64,000 nucleotides of DNA from Salirhabdus euzebyi (GTDB lineage Bacteria; Bacillota; Bacilli; Bacillales; Alkalibacillaceae): positions 186,001 to 250,000 of the forward strand of contig NZ_JACHGH010000003.1 in assembly GCF_014207435.1 (NCBI RefSeq). Reading direction: 5' to 3'. Numbering within the stretch: the stretch's first letter is position 1; each line of letters opens with the position of its first letter. Positions 56,654 to 64,000 of the stretch are shown in pieces. The notes beneath the pieces are model-generated. The model worked only from the letters and a program-made list of their open reading frames with translations. It was not told the DNA's origin and did no database searches. Both the position numbers and the translations under genes were made by a program.

Positions 56654-57535
56654 TTATTCTTTCACCTTTACAGTAACGATTTGATGATAATTTTTTGGTA
56701 CATTTGGATCATGAGGATATTCTACTACTGCCCCATTGATTGTAACTGTCAAATCAACTGCTCTTCCAATATTTAGCCTCACTTCTTGTTCACCAGATAA
56801 ATCAAATGTTTGTGGGGATTGATCAGCAGTAAAGTTATCACTATAAAACACTTTTCCTTTACCGTTTTTCACATCTAACCAGCTATTTGCCTCCGTCTCT
56901 ACTTGGATGATAAACTCATCGGTTTTTTCCATTTCAAAAACCGATGAAGGTGTTCCGCTGGCATTTTGGTCTACTAATTCTAAAACAGTTTTTGGCTCTT
57001 CTTCTACTGGTTCTGGTTCAGGAGTTTCTACTACCTCTGGTACTTCCTCTTCCTCTTCTTCAGCAGGTGGTTGTGCTTCTTCACTCCGGTTATACTCTAT
57101 CAGTTCATTTTGGTCCTCATCAACATTGTTATCCTGAGGATCCACTTTATCTTGATAAAAGTACCAAACAACAGCCAAAATACCGATAATCAATACAGCA
57201 GTTAAAATTTTAGGAAATACGGAAAAGAATGCCGAGTTTTTGTCTGGCGCACGTTTAGTATGCTTTTGTGCTCTAGACAGATTTTCATAATTTTCTTCTT
57301 TTGATGTTGGTAGTTCATTTTGGTGTTCTTCTAACAATTGATCAGGATTCAGTCCTACAGTTAATGCAAATTCGCGGATAAAAGCTCTCGTATAAAAACT
57401 GCCTGGTAGTACAGTTAAATTACCTGCTTCGATTGCTTCTAAATAACGTTTTTGTATTTTAGTCTTTTCTTGGATTTCTTCTAAAGAAAGTTCTTTGTTT
57501 ATTCGTGCCTCTTTTAACTTTTCTCCAAGTTCCAT
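56654..57535 (-). CDS. ymfM: RodZ-like protein YmfM
   Basis: A 293-residue bitopic protein. A Cro/C1-type helix-turn-helix (about 1-70, ELGEKLKEARINKELSLEEI) is followed by one membrane span (about 108-128). A Pro/Glu-rich linker (EEEEEEVPEVVETPEPEP, about 155-180) and an extracytoplasmic DUF4115 domain (about 205-290) follow. RodZ family proteins link MreB to the cell-wall machinery. The ATG at 57535 fits the family. Confidence 0.93.
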   Translation of the reverse strand: MELGEKLKEARINKELSLEEIQEKTKIQKRYLEAIEAGNLTVLPGSFYTRAFIREFALTVGLNPDQLLEEHQNELPTSKEENYENLSRAQKHTKRAPDKNSAFFSVFPKILTAVLIIGILAVVWYFYQDKVDPQDNNVDEDQNELIEYNRSEEAQPPAEEEEEEVPEVVETPEPEPVEEEPKTVLELVDQNASGTPSSVFEMEKTDEFIIQVETEANSWLDVKNGKGKVFYSDNFTADQSPQTFDLSGEQEVRLNIGRAVDLTVTINGAVVEYPHDPNVPKNYHQIVTVKVKE

Positions 57536-57555
57536 TCCAACACCACCATCCATCT

Positions 57556-58350
57556 TTAAAAATCAAACATAGAAAACCCATCATCTTCTGAAAACCCTGG
57601 TTTCACCTGTGATTCGTAGGTTATTTCTTCTTCCTCGTTACTTCTCAATTCAATAATGTAATCAAAATCGTCCAACGAATATTCTGTTTGCTGGACAAAG
57701 ATATCAGGGTGTTCTACAACTTTAGTAGAAGGGATTCGCATCACTTCTCTAATTAGTTGCCAGTGTTTCTCATTTGCTCTTCTCGTTGAAACGATCCCAT
57801 CAATAATAAATAAGTTTTCTTGATCATATTCATCCTTAATTAATTGGCTACGGACTGTTTGCTTTAACAAGGTACTAGAAACAAAAAGCCATCGCTTATT
57901 TGCACATACACTCGCCGCTACAATCGATTCCGTTTTACCAACACGAGGCATCCCTCTAATTCCAATTAGTTTATGCCCTTCTTTTTTATATAATTCAGCC
58001 ATAAAATCAACTAAAAGACCCAGTTCACCTCGAACGAAGCGAAACGTTTTCTTATCATCAATATCACTATGAATATAACGTCCGTGTCGTACAGCCAATC
58101 TATCCCTCAATTTAGGCAGTCTCAGCTTCGTAACTCGAATGGTATCCATCGTATCTAATATAGATTTTAAACGGTTTATTTGGTCTTCACTGTTACATAA
58201 TAAAAGCATTCCTCTTCGTGAATCCTCAACCCCGTTTATCGTTACGATATTGATTGATAACATACCTAGCAAGGAAGATATGTCTCCGAGTAGTCCTGGC
58301 CGATTATACTGAATTTCATATTCTAAATACCATTCTATTCGGTTTTCCAT
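57556..58350 (-). CDS. ymfK: DUF3388 protein YmfK with ACT-like N-terminus
   Basis: A 264-residue protein. The first 75 residues look like an ACT-type domain (EYEIQYNRPGLLGDISSLLGM then INIVTINGVE). The rest belongs to DUF3388 and contains the P-loop-like stretch GIRGMPRVGKTESIVAA (about residues 128-144) and FIIDGIV. It matches B. subtilis YmfK in position. Nucleotide binding is suggested but unproven, and the biological role is unknown. Confidence 0.88.
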   Translation of the reverse strand: MENRIEWYLEYEIQYNRPGLLGDISSLLGMLSINIVTINGVEDSRRGMLLLCNSEDQINRLKSILDTMDTIRVTKLRLPKLRDRLAVRHGRYIHSDIDDKKTFRFVRGELGLLVDFMAELYKKEGHKLIGIRGMPRVGKTESIVAASVCANKRWLFVSSTLLKQTVRSQLIKDEYDQENLFIIDGIVSTRRANEKHWQLIREVMRIPSTKVVEHPDIFVQQTEYSLDDFDYIIELRSNEEEEITYESQVKPGFSEDDGFSMFDF

Positions 58351-58560
58351 ATCGCAGCTCCTTTAGAACACAACATTTTTTGAAATACTTCTCTCTTTTC
58401 AATAAAAAAAAATGTAAGGAAAAGCTTACCTTTCACACTACTTCTATAATAAATGATTTCGTGGCAATAGAAAAGGCAATATTGGCATATTTCAACAGAA
58501 ACTATTTGTTGTGTCGAAAATCAGTATAGCTGCGAACCTAATTTAAGAGACTCAGAACGT

Positions 58561-58592
58561 AAAACAAGAGGGAAAGTATCCCCTCTTGTTTT
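58561..58592 (-). terminator. Terminator after ymfJ
   Basis: The hairpin AAAACAAGAGGGG / CCCTCTTGTTTT overlaps the ymfJ stop region and is followed by ACG on the minus strand. The stem is strong and its 3-prime half supplies the T-run. Confidence 0.78.
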
Positions 58593-58854
58593 ACTGAATA
58601 GAATTTCCTTCGTTTTTAACTAATTTAACCATCATGTTTGCAATAGCATGTCTTTCATCATTAGATGCAACATTCCAAAGCTCTCGAAGCACTGCTTCTT
58701 GATCATTTTCAGCATCTACATTTTTGGCTAAATACTCTCCTACTTCATATGCTAATTCAGAAATTGCTTGTTGCGTTAGCCCTTGATCTTGTGCATTGTG
58801 TAATTTGTCACCTAAAAAATCTTTCCAGGATTCAAAGTTGTCTAAAACAGACAT
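58591..58854 (-). CDS. ymfJ: DUF3243 protein YmfJ
   Basis: An 87-residue helical protein with the DUF3243 features SVLDNFESWKDFLGDKL and LAYEVGEYLA. The ATG at 58854 with AAGGAGG upstream is preferred to the longer frame. It sits between ymfI and ymfK as in B. subtilis. Function is unknown. Confidence 0.9.
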   Translation of the reverse strand: MSVLDNFESWKDFLGDKLHNAQDQGLTQQAISELAYEVGEYLAKNVDAENDQEAVLRELWNVASNDERHAIANMMVKLVKNEGNSIQ

Positions 58855-58936
58855 TCGTATATTCCTCCTTCGTAATGACCTTTCACCGTTAGTTTTAACC
58901 GGTTTAGTCTTATTATTCACGACGAATATACAATAA

Positions 58937-59659
58937 TTAATTCCATGCTCCGTTCACATTAATGACTTGCCCGTTTATGTAGCTAGCTTTTGGGCTTAGT
59001 AAAAAGCTTACAACATTAGCAATTTCTTCAGGGTCACCAGCTCTTCCAGCGGGTATATCTTCTACGACTAGTTCCATTTCCTCTTTATCTAAGAAGTTAT
59101 TCATTTTCGTTTGAATCAAACCTGGACTAACGGCATTAACGGAAATTCCACTTAAAGCAGTTTCCTTGGCAAGGGCCTTTACGAAGCTGTTTTGTGCCCC
59201 TTTGACAGAAGAATAAAGTACTTCATTACTTGCTCCCTTTTCACCCCAAATGGAAGAAATCATCACAATATGACCAAATCTTTTTTTCAACATGTCCGGA
59301 AGAATGTGCCTCGTTATTTTCCAAGGAGATTGAACGTGTAATTGAATCATTTCCTCCATATTAGTATCTGTCATCTGCTGAAAAGTTCCATACAACGCTT
59401 TGCCACTAGCATGGACAAAAGCATCGATTGGAAAGTGTAAATGCTTAAGGAAATGAGAAATTCCATCTGATGTTCCTAAATCAGCCTTTATAAATCCTAA
59501 AACAGCTTCTTCCGGACTGTCTGCTATTAATTCGCTTATTTTCCCTTGATTTTCGTTATAATGCAAAAGAACCTGCCATCCCTCATTTATTAATACTTTG
59601 GCAATTGATCCTCCAATTTCTCCACTAGCTCCCGTAATTAAGACCGTTCTTTTCTCCAT
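58937..59659 (-). CDS. ymfI: Short-chain dehydrogenase YmfI (FabG-like)
   Basis: A 240-residue classical SDR. The NAD(P) loop is TGASGEIGGSIA at residues 9-20, with catalytic Ser in MISSIWG and the YxxxK motif YSSVKGAQN. The ending YINGQVINVNGAWN is typical for FabG-like 3-oxoacyl reductases. In this gene block it accompanies ymfH and ymfF; the substrate is not known. Confidence 0.92.
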   Translation of the reverse strand: MEKRTVLITGASGEIGGSIAKVLINEGWQVLLHYNENQGKISELIADSPEEAVLGFIKADLGTSDGISHFLKHLHFPIDAFVHASGKALYGTFQQMTDTNMEEMIQLHVQSPWKITRHILPDMLKKRFGHIVMISSIWGEKGASNEVLYSSVKGAQNSFVKALAKETALSGISVNAVSPGLIQTKMNNFLDKEEMELVVEDIPAGRAGDPEEIANVVSFLLSPKASYINGQVINVNGAWN

Positions 59660-59673
59660 TTGCTTCCCCCAAC

Positions 59674-60960
59674 CTAACTTTCAGGCAATACATAACACGT
59701 GCTTATTTGCTCTTCTTTTATCCATTCCGCTAGAATGGAACTAAAATCATCTTTTGTCATCGTGTTTAATGTTTCGTATACATCAAAATAATTTAATCCT
59801 AGCTGGTGGTAGTCAATAAACTGATTGGCTGTTGCTTCTAAAGAATTTAATGTGCGAATTAAGTCACCCTGTTTCTTCCGCTTCATCCTTTCGAAGTTTT
59901 CATCCGAAATTTCCTCTTGTTTTAACTGTAACAACATTTCACGCAGGCGTGCAGAAAGTTCTTTCGGTTTCGTCGAATCGCCACCAATCATTGAAAAACC
60001 AAAATTATTTTCAATATGAATTTCATAATCAAACTCATCTTCAATTAATCCTTCTCTATATAACTCCTCATAATACTCACCACTTCTAGAAAAAAAGAAA
60101 TCGTATACCATTTGCGTAACAAGCTTAAGTTTTGGGATATGATCACTCGTTAGTTGAGCAGGATTTTGTTTAATACCTACTAAACATTTAGAGGTGGATA
60201 CAGGCATTCTTATTTCTCTTTCTTTTTCCGCTACCGATACTGGTTCATCTGGAAAAGATCGTTGAATGTTATCTGCCGGTCGGAACGATTTTTTCCTTTG
60301 ATTGTCCTCAACATCTTGCAACATTGTTTCTGGATCAAAGGAACCTGTAATAAGCAAAATCATATTGGATGGATGATAAAACGTTTCATAGCATGTATAT
60401 AGATCATCTTTCGTAATTTGCTGAATAGATTCTACCGTTCCAGCAATATCAATTTTAACAGGGTGATGATGATATAAGGAGCCAATCGTACCGAAAAACA
60501 GCCTCCAATCCGGTTGATCATCATACATTTTAATTTCTTGACCGATAATTCCTTTTTCCTTTTCTACCGTTTCCTCTGTAAAATATGGTTCTTGGACAAA
60601 ATCTAACAAGGTCTGTACATTTTCTTTTACATTTTCCGTTGAGGAAAACAAATAAGACGTCCGAGTAAAAGATGTATAAGCGTTTGCTGAAGCTCCTTGT
60701 TTTGAAAATTGTTGAAATACATCCCCATCTTCTTTTTCAAATAACTTATGCTCTAAAAAGTGAGCTATACCGTCTGGAACAGTAGTATAGTCACTTTGAC
60801 CAATAGGGGTAAAGGTTTGATCAATCGATCCATATTTAGTGGAAAAAATCCCATATGTTTTTTCCATTTCCATTCTTGGTAAAAGAAATACATCTAACCC
60901 ATTCTCTAATTTTTTATGGTATAGCGTTTCACCAATTTGCTCTAATTGAAATGACTTCAT
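59674..60960 (-). CDS. ymfH: M16 family zinc peptidase YmfH (active subunit)
   Basis: A 428-residue insulinase-type peptidase. The inverted zinc motif HFLEH is at 67-71 (His67, Glu70, His71), with the downstream glutamate region EKGIIGQEIKMY. A second M16 domain follows from about residue 180. It probably pairs with YmfF, which lacks the motif. The start shares one base with the ymfF stop (TAATG). Confidence 0.93.
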   Translation of the reverse strand: MKSFQLEQIGETLYHKKLENGLDVFLLPRMEMEKTYGIFSTKYGSIDQTFTPIGQSDYTTVPDGIAHFLEHKLFEKEDGDVFQQFSKQGASANAYTSFTRTSYLFSSTENVKENVQTLLDFVQEPYFTEETVEKEKGIIGQEIKMYDDQPDWRLFFGTIGSLYHHHPVKIDIAGTVESIQQITKDDLYTCYETFYHPSNMILLITGSFDPETMLQDVEDNQRKKSFRPADNIQRSFPDEPVSVAEKEREIRMPVSTSKCLVGIKQNPAQLTSDHIPKLKLVTQMVYDFFFSRSGEYYEELYREGLIEDEFDYEIHIENNFGFSMIGGDSTKPKELSARLREMLLQLKQEEISDENFERMKRKKQGDLIRTLNSLEATANQFIDYHQLGLNYFDVYETLNTMTKDDFSSILAEWIKEEQISTCYVLPES

Positions 60961-62240
60961 TACTGATCACCTTCACTTGTTAAGAAATAAATCGTATCTA
61001 ATTCAATCTTTTCTGCCAAAGCGATGAGGTCATTTTTTGTAACCTTCTCTAAAGCAGCAAACATTTCTTCTGGAGACATGTTCTTCTCGGCAAGCACTTG
61101 ATGGTACATTAATTCCACAATTCCATACGGGTTATCTAATGTTTCTTTTAACTGATGAACAGTCAATCTCTTCGTTTCTTCTAATTGTTCTTCCGTAAAA
61201 TTCCCTTTTTTCATTTCCTCTACTTGCTCTAAAATAATTTCTTTTGCTTTATCAAAGGATTGTGGAGCAATACCACTAAATACGAGTAGTAATCCTTTAT
61301 GGCTTTCAAATCTAGATGCGGCATAATACGCTAACTGATGTTTCTCTCTCACATTCATAAACAGCTTAGAGTGTGGAAAACCACCAAATAAACCATTGTA
61401 TATTTGTAAAGCGAAATAGTCGTCATCTTTAAATGTAGTATTTGTTCGAAACCCAATTTGGAGTTTACCTTGTTGGATTTTTTGTGCTTCCTTTATTTCT
61501 TTTACTTCATCAATGTGAACTCGATGATTAGAAAGAGGTGATTCATGCTTAGGTTCCCGTGAAAAAGTAAGTACCTTGCCGATAGCTTCTTTAGTTTTTT
61601 CTACGTGTAAATCACCTAGAGCATATACGTCCATTTGATCATGCTGAATCATAGCTATAAATTCATCATATAAATTGTTTTCATTAACACTATCTAAGTC
61701 TTCTAAGTATCCGTGGACATGAGTTTCATAAGGTTCACCTTTACACATCTCATCAATAAGACGCATATTGGCATATTGCATTTTTTGATCTTTAATGGAT
61801 TCAATTTTTTGTCGCAAAGTATTTTTTTCTTTTGCCACTAGTTCAGGTAAGAAAGCATGTTCCGTTCCATTCGGTTCTAATAAAATTTGTCGAAGCAAAT
61901 GTAGAACTTCTGTTAGTAAAGAGGTGTTATTTTGAATAAACTTTTCATTAACAAAGCTTATTCGTAACGTAATCAAAAGATTTTCACCTTTTTTAGAACT
62001 ATCTACACTTAATTGTGCGCCATATAGTTCATCTAATTTTATACGTAATAATCGTTCACTTGGAAATTCCTTTGTACCTTTTTGTAGAACAAATGGTAGT
62101 AAGGCTCTCTTTGTTGCATTTTCTCTACGTAAAGGAGAAAGGAAGCGGACCATAATCATATTGGTTTTAAATTTTTTAGTTGGGATGATATGCAGTTGAT
62201 ATCCATTTTCAGCATATTGATACTCTTTTAATTCAGTCAT
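60960..62240 (-). CDS. ymfF: M16-like protein YmfF (zinc motif absent)
   Basis: A 426-residue M16 paralogue of YmfH. The HxxEH motif is missing, so it is probably the non-catalytic half of a YmfF-YmfH heterodimer, as in other two-subunit M16 peptidases. Features include FRTNTTFKDDDYFALQIYNGLFGG. The ATG at 62240 (MTELKEYQYA) has GGAGG upstream. Confidence 0.92.
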   Translation of the reverse strand: MTELKEYQYAENGYQLHIIPTKKFKTNMIMVRFLSPLRRENATKRALLPFVLQKGTKEFPSERLLRIKLDELYGAQLSVDSSKKGENLLITLRISFVNEKFIQNNTSLLTEVLHLLRQILLEPNGTEHAFLPELVAKEKNTLRQKIESIKDQKMQYANMRLIDEMCKGEPYETHVHGYLEDLDSVNENNLYDEFIAMIQHDQMDVYALGDLHVEKTKEAIGKVLTFSREPKHESPLSNHRVHIDEVKEIKEAQKIQQGKLQIGFRTNTTFKDDDYFALQIYNGLFGGFPHSKLFMNVREKHQLAYYAASRFESHKGLLLVFSGIAPQSFDKAKEIILEQVEEMKKGNFTEEQLEETKRLTVHQLKETLDNPYGIVELMYHQVLAEKNMSPEEMFAALEKVTKNDLIALAEKIELDTIYFLTSEGDQ

Positions 62241-62308
62241 CAATATAAACCTCCTTTTTTCCATACCTACTTCTTATTAGCTTATCATGAATCAAAAAAA
62301 GTATCCTT

Positions 62309-62353
62309 AAAAAAGCAAAGGTTTAGCACACATTTACGCATGCCAAACCTTTA
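62309..62353 (-). terminator. Terminator after the nucleoside permease operon
   Basis: The hairpin AAAGGTTTGGC / GCTAAACCTTT (one mismatch) is followed by GCTTTTTT on the minus strand. It closes the permease operon upstream of ymfF. Confidence 0.82.
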
Positions 62354-62361
62354 CTTGAATT

Positions 62362-63324
62362 TTATCTGGATCCCTTTTCATAAGGTTTACCAAGAGCTTT
62401 TGGTGATTCTGCTCTACCAATGAATCCAGCCAGCGCTAAAATGGTAAGAACGTATGGGGCTATAAGTAAATATACTTGTGGAATTTCTTTTAGTAATGGA
62501 ATTCCACCACTTACCACACTTAGACTTTGGGCTAACCCGAAAAATAGTGCAGCACCTAAAGCTCCCATTGGATGCCACTTACCAAAAATCATGGCTGCTA
62601 AGGCCATGAAGCCTTGACCACTAATAGTGGCATGAGAGAAGTCTAAGGAAATAGTTAGTGCAAAGACAGCTCCACCTAAACCACCTAAAAATCCTGACAT
62701 TATAACAGCTATATATCGCATTTTATTAACATTAATACCATTTGTATCGGCTGCCATAGGGTGTTCCCCAACAGATCGTAACCTTAGTCCAAATGGCGTT
62801 TTATATAACATATACCATACAAGTACAGCTGCTAGAACTGCCAACCACGATGTCCAGTATGTTTTCGAAAATAATAAAGGCCCAATGACAGGTATATCAC
62901 TTAAAAGCCAAATACTTTCTCTGTAAAATGGTGCACTAACCATATCAGTTTGACCTTTTCCATACCATTGCTTCACTAAGAAAAGACCAATTCCTAACGC
63001 CAAGAAGTTAATGGCAACACCACTTACCACTTGATCAGCTCGCAACGTTATACTAGCTACTGCGTGGAAAGTTGCAAAAAGTGCTGATACGATCGCTGCA
63101 ACAAATATAGATACCCAAGGGGTCAATTCAGGACCGAAAACATCAACAAATGTCAGGTTAAATACTACCCCAACAAAAGCTCCCATCACCATTAAACCTT
63201 CTAGTCCTATGTTAATAACACCAGAACGTTCACTTAAAACACCACCAAGTGCCGTAAATATAAGAGGGGCTGCAAAAAAGATAGCCGCTGGTATAATTGA
63301 CTGCAAAATGTCAAAGAAACCCAT
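62362..63324 (-). CDS. Nucleoside/BMP-type ABC transporter permease (NupQ-like)
   Basis: A 320-residue BPD_transp_2 family permease with about nine spans. EGLMVMGAFVGV near the N-terminus and HPMAADTNGINV are typical of the RbsC-like group used with Bmp/Med lipoproteins for nucleoside uptake. It begins 1 bp after the upstream permease, so they form one operon. The binding protein and ATPase would lie outside the window. Confidence 0.9.
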   Translation of the reverse strand: MGFFDILQSIIPAAIFFAAPLIFTALGGVLSERSGVINIGLEGLMVMGAFVGVVFNLTFVDVFGPELTPWVSIFVAAIVSALFATFHAVASITLRADQVVSGVAINFLALGIGLFLVKQWYGKGQTDMVSAPFYRESIWLLSDIPVIGPLLFSKTYWTSWLAVLAAVLVWYMLYKTPFGLRLRSVGEHPMAADTNGINVNKMRYIAVIMSGFLGGLGGAVFALTISLDFSHATISGQGFMALAAMIFGKWHPMGALGAALFFGLAQSLSVVSGGIPLLKEIPQVYLLIAPYVLTILALAGFIGRAESPKALGKPYEKGSR

Positions 63325-64000
63325 TTATTTCCCCTCCTTTTGAAAACGTGACAAGATCCAACGAATCATGTAGCTACCTGCCACAAAGAAAATAATAAGT
63401 GCAATAACGATATCAACAAGTTCGGAAGGTACACCAGCTTCTAATGGCATATTTAAAGCACCAGCTTTTAACGTACCGAAAAGGCCTGCTGCAAACACGA
63501 TTCCTAAACCAGCATTACCACCTAATAAAGCAACAGCGATACCGTCAAATCCGATATTCGTAAATCCAGACATCACATACATGTGTTGGAATGTTCCTAA
63601 GCCTTCCATCGCACCGGCAACTCCTGCAAAAGCACCGGATATCACCATTGATAAAATAATTTTCCTATCCACTTTCATGCCAGCATATTTAGACGCATGC
63701 TGATTAAAACCAACAGAACGTAGCTCGTAACCTTGTGTCGTTCTTTCTAATAAAAACCACATCACAAAAGCGCCAAATACTGCAATGATAATACCTAAGT
63801 GCATAGAAGAAAATTGAGTTAAATTGGTTAACCATTCTGTTCTTAACGAGGCACTTTCTGCAACGTATGGCGTAGAATCTTTTCCGTCTGTTAACAACGT
63901 ACGGATCACATGATTTGCAATATATAGTGCTGTGTAGTTTAACATAATCGTCACAATAACTTCATGAACGTGTAGCTTAGCTTTTAAAAGACCTGGGATA
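63325..64000 (-). CDS. Nucleoside/BMP-type ABC transporter permease (NupP-like), N-terminus beyond window
   Basis: The C-terminal 224 residues of a second permease, the partner of the downstream gene. The reading frame continues open to the right edge (LLKAKLHVHEVIVTIMLNY). Family features are EAVQ-loop-like GFNQHASKYAGMKVDRK and FDGIAVALLGGNAGLG. The start at 63954 suggested by a GTG is only internal; the true start is outside the window. Confidence 0.9.
   Translation of the reverse strand, partial: IPGLLKAKLHVHEVIVTIMLNYTALYIANHVIRTLLTDGKDSTPYVAESASLRTEWLTNLTQFSSMHLGIIIAVFGAFVMWFLLERTTQGYELRSVGFNQHASKYAGMKVDRKIILSMVISGAFAGVAGAMEGLGTFQHMYVMSGFTNIGFDGIAVALLGGNAGLGIVFAAGLFGTLKAGALNMPLEAGVPSELVDIVIALIIFFVAGSYMIRWILSRFQKEGK

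Noticed and set aside
56907..57189. Overlapping Ser- and Leu-rich plus-strand frames
   Set aside because: Antisense to the Glu/Pro-rich linker of ymfM; the low-complexity composition explains the long frames.

Overview
The window reads as chromosome of a low-GC, endospore-forming member of the Bacillaceae. Spore genes (sspN, tlp, sspP, cotE, spoVK, spoVS, sirA) are present, and gene order follows Bacillus subtilis closely. Read right to left it gives the ymfF-ymfM / pgsA / cinA / recA / rny / ymdB / spoVS block. Next come korAB, miaB / ricA / cotE / mutS / mutL, then miaA / hfq / spoVK / hflX / ynbB / glnRA. The yne block follows: lexA, yneB, ynzC, tkt, sirA, yneF, ccdA-B-C, yneK, sspP, acnA, yneN, sspN, tlp, yneP-yneT and parE. 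Most genes lie on the minus strand. Both ends cut a gene: parE on the left and a nucleoside ABC permease on the right. I see no prophage, insertion sequence or CRISPR array.

The main departure from the B. subtilis layout is a selenocysteine locus between sspP and yneK (about 12.7-17.9 kb). It holds selA, selB, a selenocysteine tRNA (selC, anticodon UCA) and a PAS histidine kinase. Between selA and selB lies a 79-residue Rdx (SelW-like) gene whose in-frame UGA gives the redox motif Cys-Met-Met-Sec. A hairpin 16 nt after that UGA has a GGU loop and looks like a bacterial SECIS element. ORF callers will miss or truncate this gene. selD is not in the window.

Other accessory points follow. The yneA slot beside lexA holds a 30-residue single-span membrane peptide instead of the LysM protein of B. 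subtilis, and its promoter carries a LexA box between -35 and -10. Two roughly 0.45 kb palindromic composite repeats lie 47 kb apart, after plsY and between ymdB and rny. A roughly 110-nt structured RNA with its own promoter and terminator precedes an MFS transporter gene. An orphan mrpB-like gene sits inside the ccd cluster, and an FbpB-like small basic protein lies near aconitase.

Functionally the region is mostly housekeeping: DNA repair and SOS (recA, lexA, mutSL), RNA turnover and tRNA modification (rny, hfq, miaA, miaB), nitrogen control (glnRA), central carbon (acnA, tkt, korAB), lipid synthesis (plsY, pgsA), cytochrome c maturation (ccd) and sporulation. Calls rest on protein sequence recognition and visible motifs; no database search was run.
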